From positions 1-23,892 of the forward strand of contig NZ_DAFZ01000021.1 of assembly GCF_002498065.1 (NCBI RefSeq): DNA of 23,892 bases, given 5' to 3'. A program made the position numbers and the translations under genes. The notes beneath the pieces are model-generated. The model saw only the letters and a list, made by a program, of their open reading frames with translations. It was not told the DNA's origin and searched no databases. The stretch comes from Methanoculleus sp. UBA208. Its GTDB lineage: Archaea > Halobacteriota > Methanomicrobia > Methanomicrobiales > Methanoculleaceae. This document shows positions 7,789 through 16,666 of the stretch, piece by piece (within the stretch, counting starts at the first letter, position 1; each line of letters opens with the position of its first letter).

Positions 7789-10311
7789 TTACTCCTCAAT
7801 CCCCCTAACAAAATGCCCGCCGGTGATGCCCCCGAGCGCCCGCTGTTTCACCTCGTCCTTGAGCCCGGGGAGGACGCCCGGCTCCCGGCGGCCCACCGCA
7901 TCGATCCCCGCCCGGTAGAGGCGGGCCATATCCCCGGCGTAGCGGGCCCCCCTTCCCCGTGCGTCGATGGCGACGGCGTCGATGCCCATCCCTGCGATCC
8001 GGGGCAGACGGTCGATAAGACAGGTTTCGACGGCGTTGGCGATGTAGGTCCTCCCCTCGCCGTCGCACCGGAGCGGGAAGACGCGGTTGCGCCCGTCCTG
8101 GAGACCCAGGAACTCTTCCCCGGAGACCGTCGTCGCCAGCCTATCCTCGGTCACCATCGCCTCGATGTTGCCCTGCACGAGCACCTCGAGTTCAGGGGTG
8201 CTCCCGAACGACTCCGCGAGCGCTGCAAGGTCGTCGGCCGGGAGTTCGGGGGATGCAGTGCACCGCAAAAGCGGCGCGAGTTCCGCGGCGGTGCGGTGGT
8301 TCCAGAGGTTCAGCCCGGCGGCGCCGAAGAGCGCCAGCCGGGGTTCGGCCCGCCGGACCGCGTCCGCGGCGCCCATTCCGCTCACCATCACCCCGCGGAC
8401 GCCCGCATCGTAGAGCGACGGGAGGAGGGGGGTCGCCGCGTCGATGAAGTCGCGACGGGTGATCGACGGCCATTTCCAGACAAGGTCCGCACCCTCCTCA
8501 CGGCAGGCGGCGGCTTCTTCGAGGAGGCCGCGGGTCGCCGGGGTGCAGGGCTCCAGGTAGACGGTGCGGGCACCGCCCCGGACGGCGGCCTTGGCACCCT
8601 CGAGGGTGTCGGTGTAGACCGAGACCGACGGGAGCCGGGGTTTCCGGTGAGAACCTGCCGGCCGTTCCATCCCGGCAATCGCCGCCCCGGTTCGTTCCCG
8701 GGCCGGCTGCACCGCATCCGGCCCCGGTCGCCGTGCGGCGAGCACGGCCTCCTTGACCCTCTCCAAAAACGTTCGCCGGACCCTGTTCAACTCCCCGAGC
8801 GGCGCAAAGAGCCCCCCCGGATACCGGAGATCCAGGTTTCTGATCGCAAACGGCGTCCCCCCGGTCTTCCCGAACTGCTCCGCGATCTGCTCTCCGGTAA
8901 GCGGCCGGCTCCGTGCCGGCTCCATCCGAAGGTCCGGGCGGTAGCGCACCCGCAGGGGTTCGCCGCCGGTTGGGTCGATGACCGCCTCCAGGCAGGGTGT
9001 GCCGTCCTCCCAGGCGACCGTCACATCGAGCGGCAGCGGCTGCAGGGGTTTTTCCATGACCCGTTTTGCCCGCTCCTCGAGGTCCGCGCTCCTCGTCAGG
9101 AAGACCCGGGCGCCGACCGCGACAGGCGCGGGGACGCTGAGCCTTACTATGCCGCGGCGGACGGCGGGGGCGCCGCGGACGACCGCCCCCACGTCCTCTT
9201 CGGGGTCGTCGGTGCAGAAGGCCAGCCCGTCGCCGGAGCGGGGCGCGAGATCGCCCGTGAGGCGCACGGCGGCCTCCTGCCTCCGGGGGTCGTAGCCGAT
9301 AGCCGTGCCGAGCGGAACGCCCCGGTTCCCGGGCCGGTCACGGGCCATGATGTCGCGGGCGCCGAGGATGTAGCCCTCCGTGAACTCCCGGTTGAACGCG
9401 AGCGCGAGGTCCCGCATATCCTCCCGCGAGGGGGACCAGGCCTCCCCGGCGGCGATCGCATCGAGGGCACGCCGGTAGATGCCCGTCACCGTGGCGACGT
9501 ACCCCGCCGAGCGCATCCTCCCCTCGATCTTGAGCGACGCCACCGGTGTACGGGCGAGGAGGTCGAGGCGCGGGTATACCGAGAGATCCCGGGTGGAGAG
9601 CAGGTAGCGGTCCTCTGCGGGCACAACACGGAGGTCCTTTGGGCGCCCAAAATCGTCCGTCCCGGCGGTCACGAGCCGGTAGGGCTTCCTGCACGGCTGG
9701 GCGCACATCCCGCGGTTCCCGCTCCGCCCCCCGATGACGGAGGAGAGGAGGCACTGGCCCGAGTAGCAGTAGCAGAGCGCTCCGTGGGCGAAGACCTCGA
9801 TACCGATCCCCTGCGTCCCGGCATCGGCCGCGATATCCTCGATCTCGGATAGAGTGAGTTCCCGCGCCAGCACCACGCGGGAGAACCCCTCCCGTGCCGC
9901 CCGGACCACGCCTTCCCGGTTGTGGATTGCCATCTGGGTCGAGGCGTGGAGGGGGAGGTCCGGGACCGCCTCCCGGGCGAGCGACGCCACCCCGGTGTCC
10001 TGAACCAGGACGGCATCGACCCCGGACTCGTAGAGCCAGAGGAGGTAACGGGCCACGTCGGGGAGTTCGGCGTCCCGGATGAGGGTGTTCACGGTGACGT
10101 AGACCCTGACTCCCCGGAGGTGTGCGTAGTCGACGGCGGACCGGAGCTCCTCGCCGGAGAAGTTCGCCGCGTAATGCCGGGCTCCAAAACGCCTCCCGGC
10201 AAGGTAGACGGCGTCGGCGCCGGCGGCAACCGCTGCGGCCAGGGCCTCCGGCGACCCGGCCGGCGCAAGCAGTTCCGGCGACCCGGATCCCTGCTGGTGA
10301 TCGTGCAGCAT
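7789..10311 (-). CDS. U32 family protein (peptidase U32 / RNA hydroxylation type)
   Basis: An 840-residue U32-family protein. The family began as collagenase-like peptidases, but better-studied members (RlhA, TrhP, UbiU/UbiV) act in RNA or quinone hydroxylation with an Fe-S cluster, so peptidase activity should not be assumed. The U32 signature is clear: EVFAHGALCYCYSGQC at about 172-187, followed by C203 and C207 in RGMCAQPC; these cysteines are candidate cluster ligands. The N-terminal part (ELLAPAGSPEAL, then GADAVYLAG) is the usual TIM-like start. The middle fits the second U32/DUF3656-type region, and about residues 560-840 form a further barrel-like segment. The ATG at 10311 lies about 30 bases from a TATA box at 10336-10348, suggesting a leaderless message. 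Divergent from proC. Confidence 0.9.
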   Translation of the reverse strand: MLHDHQQGSGSPELLAPAGSPEALAAAVAAGADAVYLAGRRFGARHYAANFSGEELRSAVDYAHLRGVRVYVTVNTLIRDAELPDVARYLLWLYESGVDAVLVQDTGVASLAREAVPDLPLHASTQMAIHNREGVVRAAREGFSRVVLARELTLSEIEDIAADAGTQGIGIEVFAHGALCYCYSGQCLLSSVIGGRSGNRGMCAQPCRKPYRLVTAGTDDFGRPKDLRVVPAEDRYLLSTRDLSVYPRLDLLARTPVASLKIEGRMRSAGYVATVTGIYRRALDAIAAGEAWSPSREDMRDLALAFNREFTEGYILGARDIMARDRPGNRGVPLGTAIGYDPRRQEAAVRLTGDLAPRSGDGLAFCTDDPEEDVGAVVRGAPAVRRGIVRLSVPAPVAVGARVFLTRSADLEERAKRVMEKPLQPLPLDVTVAWEDGTPCLEAVIDPTGGEPLRVRYRPDLRMEPARSRPLTGEQIAEQFGKTGGTPFAIRNLDLRYPGGLFAPLGELNRVRRTFLERVKEAVLAARRPGPDAVQPARERTGAAIAGMERPAGSHRKPRLPSVSVYTDTLEGAKAAVRGGARTVYLEPCTPATRGLLEEAAACREEGADLVWKWPSITRRDFIDAATPLLPSLYDAGVRGVMVSGMGAADAVRRAEPRLALFGAAGLNLWNHRTAAELAPLLRCTASPELPADDLAALAESFGSTPELEVLVQGNIEAMVTEDRLATTVSGEEFLGLQDGRNRVFPLRCDGEGRTYIANAVETCLIDRLPRIAGMGIDAVAIDARGRGARYAGDMARLYRAGIDAVGRREPGVLPGLKDEVKQRALGGITGGHFVRGIEE

Positions 10312-10335
10312 CTGTCAGGTACAGTCGCCCCGCCG

Positions 10336-10348
10336 GCCTATATACTCC
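10336..10348 (-). promoter_or_regulatory. TATA box of the U32 gene
   Basis: Read on the minus strand as GGAGTATATAGGC, centred about 30 bases before the ATG at 10311. It lies in the 97-base gap shared with the divergent proC gene. Confidence 0.55.
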
Positions 10349-10408
10349 ACCCCGGCAGGAACGGGTATCCTTTTGGGGCAGTAGAGCGATGTGAAGAGGA
10401 GGCCTGAT

Positions 10409-11209
10409 ATGGATCGTGTGGGAATTATCGGCTACGGGCATATGGGCAGCATGCTGGTGAACGGGTTCGTCGCATCCGGTGCGCTCGGCCCCGATGAAGT
10501 CGTGGTTGCGTCGAAGAGCCGGACGAGCCTGGACGCGTGCGCCGCAGCATGGCCCGGAATCGGCATCGCTAGAGCGAACAGGGAACTCGCCCGGCAGTGC
10601 CGGCTCATCATCCTCGCCGTCAGGCCGCAGGAGACGATGGGCGTTCTCAACGAGATTGTCTCCGTCACGGAGGGGGACGAGCAGATCGTCTCGCTTGCCG
10701 CAGGCATCGGCCTTAAGGACCTTGAGGAGCTGTTCCCGGGATCGGTCACCAGGGTCATGCCCACGGTCACCTCCACTGTCGGGCAGGGGACGACGCTGGT
10801 CTGCCACGGGCGGCAGGTGGGCATGCACGATGCTCTCCGTGTCGAAGGGCTCTTTTCGTCCATCGGGAATGTAGTGCTCGTCGACGAGACGAACCTCCCG
10901 GCGGCCACCCTTCTCTCGAGTTGCGGGCCGGGGCTGCTTGCGGTCATCATTGAGGAACTTGCCGGGGCGACAGCCCGTGCAAGCGGACTCCCGCCGGACC
11001 GGGCGCTTATGCTCGCAACGGAGATGGTCGCGGCCACGGCCGCCTACCTCCGGGAGACAGGCGAGGCACCCCGGGACCTGGTCGAGGAGGTTGCGACCGG
11101 CGGCGGCGTCACGGAGGCCGGGGTGAAGCGGCTCCGGGAACGGCTGCCGGGTGTCTTCGACGGGGCAGTCGCCGCCATGCTGGAGCGCTACGGTGCGGTG
11201 GGAAAGTGA
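10409..11209 (+). CDS. proC: Pyrroline-5-carboxylate reductase family protein
   Basis: Reduces pyrroline-5-carboxylate to proline with NAD(P)H, the last step of proline synthesis. The 266-residue protein has an N-terminal Rossmann fold (VGIIGYGHMG, residues 4-13), RVMPTVTSTVGQGTT in the middle, where the family has RxMPN, and a C-terminal dimer helix with ATGGGVTEAGVKRL where the family has a PGGTT motif. The substituted residues leave room for a related imine reductase. The ATG at 10409 is preferred to a GTG at 10391 because GAGGAGG (10396-10402) stands six bases before it. aroD follows 79 bases later on the same strand but has its own likely promoter. Confidence 0.85.
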   Translation: MDRVGIIGYGHMGSMLVNGFVASGALGPDEVVVASKSRTSLDACAAAWPGIGIARANRELARQCRLIILAVRPQETMGVLNEIVSVTEGDEQIVSLAAGIGLKDLEELFPGSVTRVMPTVTSTVGQGTTLVCHGRQVGMHDALRVEGLFSSIGNVVLVDETNLPAATLLSSCGPGLLAVIIEELAGATARASGLPPDRALMLATEMVAATAAYLRETGEAPRDLVEEVATGGGVTEAGVKRLRERLPGVFDGAVAAMLERYGAVGK

Positions 11210-11249
11210 CGAAGGCAGCAGCCGCTCACGATCCATAACGACCGCAGGC

Positions 11250-11261
11250 AGACTTTTAAGT
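11250..11261 (+). promoter_or_regulatory. Probable TATA element of aroD
   Basis: GACTTTTAAGTG is centred about 33 bases before the aroD ATG. No clear ribosome binding site lies between, which fits a nearly leaderless transcript. Confidence 0.4.
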
Positions 11262-11288
11262 GATAGGGCAGGAATACATCCGGTAAGT

Positions 11289-11918
11289 ATGAAGATCGTC
11301 GTCTCTGTGGAGAATGCCGGCGTTATCGATGAGGTGGCGGAGTACAACCCGACATTCATCGAGGTCAGGCTTGACCGGATGGAGGGAGACCCGCTGGACC
11401 AGGTCCGTGCTATCCGGGAGAAGACCGCCATCCCGCTGATTGCCACGCTCAGGAGCAGAGAGGAGGGAGGGCGGTTCGTCGGCGATGTTGATCTCTGGGC
11501 CCGGATCGTCGGGCCGATCGCGAGGTATGTCGATATCGTGGACGTGGAGGCACGGTATCGGGACCACGCGCCGTTCATCAAGAGCCAGGGGGTCCAGATC
11601 CTCGCGTCGCTGCACACGAACGAGATGCCCACCCCGCCGGAGCTCGGGAGGATCGAGGAGATGCTCAGGTCTTATGGCGACATACCGAAGATCGTCGTGA
11701 AGCCCCGGACCCGGGAGGACCTCTTCGAACTCCTCATGTTTACCTTCCGTGCCCAGAAACCCATCTGCACGAGCATCATGGGCGCTGAGTTCCGCTACGC
11801 ACGTGCAATCCTGCCCCTCTTCGGCTCGGAATTCACGTTCAGCCATGCCGGCACCCCGACGGCCGAAGGGCAGTACCATATTCGGGAGATGCGGCAGATT
11901 GCGGATTTGTTGAAGTGA
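11289..11918 (+). CDS. aroD: 3-dehydroquinate dehydratase, type I
   Basis: Dehydrates 3-dehydroquinate to 3-dehydroshikimate, step three of the shikimate pathway. The 209-residue protein has the type I residues: E25 and R27 in FIEVRLD, H109 in ASLHTNEMP as the general acid/base, K134 in PKIVVKP as the Schiff-base lysine, R169, and a closing TAEGQ in place of the usual SAPGQ. It is the only shikimate gene of the window not in the minus-strand operon; it faces that operon and ends 338 bases from the aroC stop, separated by a repeat element. It fills the step between DHQ synthase II and AroE that the operon lacks. Confidence 0.95.
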   Translation: MKIVVSVENAGVIDEVAEYNPTFIEVRLDRMEGDPLDQVRAIREKTAIPLIATLRSREEGGRFVGDVDLWARIVGPIARYVDIVDVEARYRDHAPFIKSQGVQILASLHTNEMPTPPELGRIEEMLRSYGDIPKIVVKPRTREDLFELLMFTFRAQKPICTSIMGAEFRYARAILPLFGSEFTFSHAGTPTAEGQYHIREMRQIADLLK

Positions 11919-11965
11919 GGGGGTAACCGAAAAGTTGTCTGTCGCATACCCAGCGGCTTACTTGG

Positions 11966-12141
11966 GGGATATCGCCACGCACTGCCTCCGCCCCTGTGGG
12001 GCGGAGGAGGAGGCCGGAGGCCGGGTGAGGTGGGGTCACAAGTAGAGCCTTATGGGATAGAGACAGGGGAGGGGGGCGTGCCCCCCTCCCCGTCAGCCGC
12101 TCCCCAATGGCGATACTCCCACGGTCCACTGCACCGGGCTT
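11966..12141. repeat. TIR element between convergent aroD and aroC
   Basis: A short copy of the dispersed element. Left part GATATCGCCACGCACTGCC; centre at 12066-12091 made of GGGGAGGGGGGC and its complement with one central mismatch; right part AATGGCGATACTCCC followed by the outer repeat ACGGTCCACTGCACCGGGCTT. The other bases of the 338-base gap between the two stop codons hold no gene that I can support. A weak stem with six T residues at about 12172-12195 (ATCGC...GCGAT) could end plus-strand transcripts. Confidence 0.75.
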
Positions 12142-12256
12142 AACTCGATACCCGTTGATTTTTCAATCTTGATCGCTAGAAAACGGCGATTTTTTGCAGG
12201 GAACGTGAACCCCGGCTCTCTTCCCCATTTCTTCAGGAACCGGCCCCATCCACACG

Positions 12257-13252
12257 TTACGCCCATCCCCGGTACTTCGCCTGCTCGAGCATCGCATCCA
12301 GAATAACAATCGCGAGCATGCACTCGGCGACCGGTACAACCCGCGGTGCGATGCAGGGGTCGTGCCGCCCTTCGACCGTTATCTCCCGCTCCTCCCCGAC
12401 GGTATCGACGGTCCGCTGTGCCTTACGTATCGAGGGCGTCGGCTTGACGGCAAGCCGGACGACGATATCCTGCCCGGTGCTGATCCCGCCGAGGACGCCG
12501 CCCGCGTGGTTGCTCAAAAACCCGGCTTCGCCGATCTGGTCGTTCATCTCGCTCCCAAACAGCCGTGCGGCGCCGAACCCCTCGCCGAGCTCGACGCCCT
12601 TCACCGCACCGATGCCCATCATCGCTCCGGCGATGGCGGCGTCGAGCTTCCCGAACACCGGGTCGCCGAGGCCCGCCGGGCACCCGGACGCCGTCACCTC
12701 GACGATGCCACCCACGGAATCGCCTGCATCGCGGGCGGCACGGATCTCCGCTTCCATCGCTTCCGGCTCCGTCGCGGCGTGCACCTCGATCAGTCTCCCG
12801 CGGATCGTGATGCCGCAGGGTGCAAGGCAGCGCACCGCCACCGCTCCCGCCGCGACCCGGGCAAGGGTTTCCCGGCCGGAACTTCTCCCGCCGCCGCGGT
12901 GGTCGCGGAGCCCGTACTTCGCCTGCCAGGTGTAATCGGCGTGCCCCGGCCGGAAGACGTTCCGGAGCGCGTCGTAGTCCTCCGACCGGACGTCCCTGTT
13001 CCTGACGACGAGCGCGATCGGGGCGCCGGTCGTCCGCTCCTCAAAAACCCCTGAGACGATCTCCACCCGGTCGGCCTCCTGCCTCCCTGACTCGAGGGGG
13101 CTCTTCCCCGGCCGCCTGCGGTCGAGGTAGGGCTGGATATCCGCCTCCGTGAGGGGGACACCGGGCGGGCAGCCGTCGACGACCACGCCCACTGCCAACC
13201 CGTGGCTCTCGCCGAACGTTGTGCACCTGAAGTTTCTCCCGAACGTGTTCAT
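12257..13252 (-). CDS. aroC: Chorismate synthase
   Basis: Converts EPSP to chorismate with reduced flavin, the last common step of aromatic synthesis. The 331-residue protein starts MNTFGRNFRCTTFGESHG, which includes the family signature, then RRRPGKSP (about 45-52), the KYGLRDHRGGGRSSGRET segment, and AMMGIGAVKGVELGEGF. It is somewhat shorter than the usual 350-390. The ATG at 13252 overlaps the stop of the upstream aroK-aroE gene by four bases (ATGA). Longer readings that begin in the middle of that gene do not resemble chorismate synthase. It is the last gene of the operon. Confidence 0.96.
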   Translation of the reverse strand: MNTFGRNFRCTTFGESHGLAVGVVVDGCPPGVPLTEADIQPYLDRRRPGKSPLESGRQEADRVEIVSGVFEERTTGAPIALVVRNRDVRSEDYDALRNVFRPGHADYTWQAKYGLRDHRGGGRSSGRETLARVAAGAVAVRCLAPCGITIRGRLIEVHAATEPEAMEAEIRAARDAGDSVGGIVEVTASGCPAGLGDPVFGKLDAAIAGAMMGIGAVKGVELGEGFGAARLFGSEMNDQIGEAGFLSNHAGGVLGGISTGQDIVVRLAVKPTPSIRKAQRTVDTVGEEREITVEGRHDPCIAPRVVPVAECMLAIVILDAMLEQAKYRGWA

Positions 13253-14613
13253 GCAAGCATCTCCCGAACCAGCGCGGGCGAGACCGCAATCCCGGTTATC
13301 AGCCGGAACTGCTCCGCCGCCTGGTGGACGAACATCTCCGTGCCGGGTATCGTCTCGCACCCGGCCTCTCTCGCCGCCCGGATGAGCGGCGTCTCCGGCG
13401 GCGTGTAGACGAGGTCGAATACGGTCGTCTTCCGCTCGAGGTCGCCCGCGGCAAGCAGGCTCCGGGTGTCGGGCTCCATCCCGACCGGGGTTGCGTGTAC
13501 CACTACATCGGCGTCGGCTCCTTTGAACCCTTCGAGGCTCCCCCACCGGCAGTTGAAGCGTTCAGCAAGCTTCTGTGCCGCCCCCGCCGTCCGGGAAAGC
13601 ACCGTCACTTCCATATCGAGCGACACGAGGGCGTAGACCGCCGCAGCCGCCGCACCGCCGGCGCCGAGCACCACCGCCCGGGCGCCTCGCCGGTGGATGA
13701 GCGGGATCCGGACCCCCAGCCAGTCGGTGTTGTGACCGTACAACCTTCCGCCGCATCGAACTATGGTATTCACCGCCCCGATCGCCGCCGCGTGATCGTC
13801 GATCTCATCGAGATAGCGCATCACGTCGGTCTTGAACGGGATGGTGACGGAGAGGCCTTTTAAGGGAAGGAGCGTTGCGAGGCGGACGATGACTCCCGCA
13901 TCCGGCCACTCGAGGCGGGTGTAGTGGTAGTTCATCCCGAAGTGCGCAAAGAGCCGGTTGTAGAGGAGCGGGCTTCTGCTGTGGGCGCAGGGGTTGCCGG
14001 CGATGGCGCAGAGCCGGAGGTCCGGGTCCCGGTCGAGCATATCCCGGACGGCCGTGAGCCCGAATCGATCAAGGAGAGTATCGCGCTCGCTTGCGTCGTC
14101 CGGGGAGATGCCGGCCTCCCCCCTGATCGGCCGGAGGATGATGTCCGCGACCCCGGCGGGAGTGAAGGTCCCGGTATCGATGCATGCATCGGCCGCACCC
14201 AGATAAGCCTCCTTCCGTCGGGCGAGGAGCGCGCGCACCTCTTCTTCGGGGGGGAGACCCGTCAGCCCCGGCCGGTCGCTCCCGGCGATCCGCTCATGGA
14301 CGACTTCGGGCGCGGCCGCTAGAAGGAAGACCGTGCCGTGCCACCGGAGGTCCGCGACGTTAGCCGGGTCGCATACCGCCCCGCCGCCGGTGCCGATCAC
14401 GCCTTCTGCATTCCTGAGCGACGTGACAACCTCCCGCTCGAGGGCCCGGAAGTGCGGCTCACCGGCCCGGCGGAATATCTCCGGGATCGGCATCGCGGCC
14501 CGTTGTTCCACCAGCGCATCGGTGTCGTAGAACGGCAGCCCGAGGCGATCCGCGAGTATCCGCCCGACCGAGGTCTTCCCGGTCCCCCGGAAGCCCACAA
14601 GGACGATCTTCAC
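13249..14613 (-). CDS. aroKE: Shikimate kinase - shikimate dehydrogenase fusion
   Basis: One 454-residue chain with two enzymes. Residues about 1-165 are a P-loop shikimate kinase of the AroK type: Walker A GFRGTGKT (7-14), D30/D32 in YDTDALVEQ, R56, GTGGGAV (74-80), and lid SDRPGLTG with R114. Residues about 190-454 are shikimate dehydrogenase: NPCAHSRSP (207-215), K261 in VTIPFKTDV, N282, D297 in NTDW, NADP fold GAGGAAAA (317-324) and the closing GTEMFVHQAAEQF. The two act on consecutive steps, in reverse order to their place in the chain. The start is GTG at 14613, with GGAGGGG five bases before it and a GTGA overlap with aroA. The ATG at 14670 lies inside aroA and adds no family sequence. 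Confidence 0.93.
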   Translation of the reverse strand: MKIVLVGFRGTGKTSVGRILADRLGLPFYDTDALVEQRAAMPIPEIFRRAGEPHFRALEREVVTSLRNAEGVIGTGGGAVCDPANVADLRWHGTVFLLAAAPEVVHERIAGSDRPGLTGLPPEEEVRALLARRKEAYLGAADACIDTGTFTPAGVADIILRPIRGEAGISPDDASERDTLLDRFGLTAVRDMLDRDPDLRLCAIAGNPCAHSRSPLLYNRLFAHFGMNYHYTRLEWPDAGVIVRLATLLPLKGLSVTIPFKTDVMRYLDEIDDHAAAIGAVNTIVRCGGRLYGHNTDWLGVRIPLIHRRGARAVVLGAGGAAAAAVYALVSLDMEVTVLSRTAGAAQKLAERFNCRWGSLEGFKGADADVVVHATPVGMEPDTRSLLAAGDLERKTTVFDLVYTPPETPLIRAAREAGCETIPGTEMFVHQAAEQFRLITGIAVSPALVREMLA

Positions 14614-15878
14614 AGCAGCCCCTCCCGGTAGAGCGCTTCCCAGAACCCGGGGAAGGACTTCGCCACGCACTCCGGTTCAAGGATCGCCATCCCTCCGACC
14701 GCGAGGCCGAGCACCGCAAACGCCATCGCCGTCCGATGATCGTCGTGCGGGTCGACGGCCACGCCGTGAAGGGGGGCGGGCGTGATCGTGAGGGAGTCCT
14801 CCGTAACCTCGACTCCCGCACCCATCCGCCGGAGGGTATCCGACGTCACCCCGACGCGGTCGCTCTCCTTGTACTGCAGGTGCGCAATCCCGGTGATCGT
14901 CGTCGGCGACCCTGCCGTCGCCGCCACCGCCGCGAGCGTCTGGACGGTGTCGGGGGAAGAGGACATATCAATCTCGATGCCCCGGAGGGGGTCCGTCCGC
15001 TCCACCATCACCGCGTCTCCCCTGGCGGTCACCCGGCACCCCATCGCCTCGAGGGCTTCGAGGAACCGCCGGTCCCCCTGGACCGATGCAGGGTTTAAGC
15101 CGGTGACCGTGACCTTCCCGCCGCAGACGGCCGCGACCGCGAAGAGGTATGACGCCGAGGAGTAGTCGCCCTCGACCCGGTAACCCCTCCCCCGGTAGGG
15201 TACGCCGCTCTTCACCCGGAACCAGTCGTAGCCTCGCTGCTCGAGGCGGGCGCCGAACCGGAGCATCACGTCCGCGGTCACGTCGAGGTACGACCGGGAT
15301 GCCGGGGCCGCCGGGAGCGTGAGTTCCACGTCCTCCTCCGCGTACGGCGCCGCCATCAGGATGGATGATATGAACTGGCTGCTGATGCTCCCGTCGATCT
15401 CCGTCTTCCCGCCCCGGAGCCTGCCGGAGACCCGGATGGGCGGGAACCCCGGCCGGCCGGTGAACACGACGTCGGCACCGAGGGCCCCGAGCGCCCCGGC
15501 AAGGGGGCCGACCGGCCGCTCGAGCATCCTCGCATTGCCCGTCAGCACCACCGGGTGCCGGGCAAGGAGTGCCGCCGAGGTGAGGAGCCGCAGCGTCGTC
15601 CCGGAGTTCCCGCAGTCGATGGTCACCTCTCCCGGTGTGGGGAAGGTGCCGCCGCACCCGGAGACGGCGATCTCCTCCGGCAGCCACTCGATCGCCACCC
15701 CGAGGCTCTCGAGCCCCCGGGCGGTCAGTTCCGTATCGGCCGCCCGGAGCGGGGCCGCGATGCGCGACTCGCCGCCGGCAAGCGCTGCCGCGATCAGCGC
15801 CCGGTGGGTGTAACTCTTGGAAGGGGGGGCCTCAAACGCCGCGTCGACCGGTCCGGTCCTGGATACCCTGACGATCAT
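14610..15878 (-). CDS. aroA: EPSP synthase (3-phosphoshikimate 1-carboxyvinyltransferase)
   Basis: Transfers the enolpyruvyl group of PEP to shikimate 3-phosphate. The 422-residue protein has the expected two-domain layout: APPSKSYTHRAL near 17-28 (K21, S22), DCGNSGTTLRLL, GNARMLERPVGPL, DGSISSQFISS, EGDYSSASYLFA, YKESDRVGV and DDHRTAMAFAV near the end. GGAGGTG stands five bases before the ATG at 15878, which also overlaps the pheA stop (ATGA). A longer frame to 16148 runs within pheA and is not aroA-like. It sits between the prephenate genes and the kinase-dehydrogenase fusion. Confidence 0.96.
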   Translation of the reverse strand: MIVRVSRTGPVDAAFEAPPSKSYTHRALIAAALAGGESRIAAPLRAADTELTARGLESLGVAIEWLPEEIAVSGCGGTFPTPGEVTIDCGNSGTTLRLLTSAALLARHPVVLTGNARMLERPVGPLAGALGALGADVVFTGRPGFPPIRVSGRLRGGKTEIDGSISSQFISSILMAAPYAEEDVELTLPAAPASRSYLDVTADVMLRFGARLEQRGYDWFRVKSGVPYRGRGYRVEGDYSSASYLFAVAAVCGGKVTVTGLNPASVQGDRRFLEALEAMGCRVTARGDAVMVERTDPLRGIEIDMSSSPDTVQTLAAVAATAGSPTTITGIAHLQYKESDRVGVTSDTLRRMGAGVEVTEDSLTITPAPLHGVAVDPHDDHRTAMAFAVLGLAVGGMAILEPECVAKSFPGFWEALYREGLL

Positions 15879-16666
15879 ATCGGCACCTCCATGCGGGCGT
15901 AGCACCCGAGTTCCCTGACGGTGGTCATTTCTTTGAGTTCCTCCCTTGCCTCCTGCAGTCCTTCGGAGACCTCCAGATCGATGAAGAATATGTACCTCCC
16001 GATGCCCCTGCGGGACGGCCGCGACTCGATCCGGGTCAGGTTGATCCCGCGCCGGGCGAAGACCCCGAGGATATCCGCAAGGAGCCCGACCCGGTCGATC
16101 TGCGGGTCCACAAGGAGGCTGCACTTCGTGGACCCTGCATCCGCGCATGGGACGGCTGATATCTCCACGAACCGGGTGATGTTTTTCCTGCTGTTCTGGA
16201 GGTCCCGGAGCACTATCGGGAGGCCGTAGATCCGCGCCGCCATCTCCGAGACGACCGCGCCGGCGTGCTCATCTTTCTGCATGGCGACAGCGCTTGCGGC
16301 GTTGCTGCTCGTATGCACGACCTCCACGCCGAGGCTGTCGAGGAGGACGGAGCACTGTTCGTGCGTCTGCGGGTGGGCGTAGATGACGCCGAGACGCGAA
16401 GGCTCCTCCCGTGCCGCAAGGTGGTGCCGGATGGGCATGTAGGCTTCTCCGGTAATCGAGACGTCGAACTCCATAAGCCCCTGGAGCGTCTCCCCCACGC
16501 CGCCGGCCTCCGAGTTTTCGATCGGCACGAGCCCTTTCGCTACGCCGGCTGCCACGCGATCGATGATTGAACGGATGGTCGGCAGGAGTTCGACGTCGTC
16601 GCCAAAGAGTGCGGCGGCGAGTTCGTGGCTGAACGTCCCGGCCGGTCCGAGTGTTGCGACCGTCAT
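15875..16666 (-). CDS. pheA: Prephenate dehydratase
   Basis: Decarboxylates and dehydrates prephenate to phenylpyruvate, the committed step to phenylalanine. The 263-residue protein has GPAGTFSH (7-14), VPIENSEAGGV (about 47-57), the NITRF catalytic motif, and a C-terminal ACT domain (from about 185) with GLLADILGVFARRGINLTRIES followed by RPSRRGIG. ACT domains of this kind bind phenylalanine and give feedback inhibition. No chorismate mutase domain precedes it, unlike the fused enterobacterial PheA. ATGA overlap with tyrA upstream and with aroA downstream. Confidence 0.96.
   Translation of the reverse strand: MTVATLGPAGTFSHELAAALFGDDVELLPTIRSIIDRVAAGVAKGLVPIENSEAGGVGETLQGLMEFDVSITGEAYMPIRHHLAAREEPSRLGVIYAHPQTHEQCSVLLDSLGVEVVHTSSNAASAVAMQKDEHAGAVVSEMAARIYGLPIVLRDLQNSRKNITRFVEISAVPCADAGSTKCSLLVDPQIDRVGLLADILGVFARRGINLTRIESRPSRRGIGRYIFFIDLEVSEGLQEAREELKEMTTVRELGCYARMEVPI

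Noticed and set aside
7813..9852. 679-residue plus-strand open frame
   Set aside because: Antisense to the U32 gene, rich in Pro, Gly, Arg and His, with no recognisable motif.
9338..11632. 764-residue minus-strand open frame
   Set aside because: It runs across the U32 gene in another frame and opposite proC and aroD, which have family support. The translation is low-complexity.
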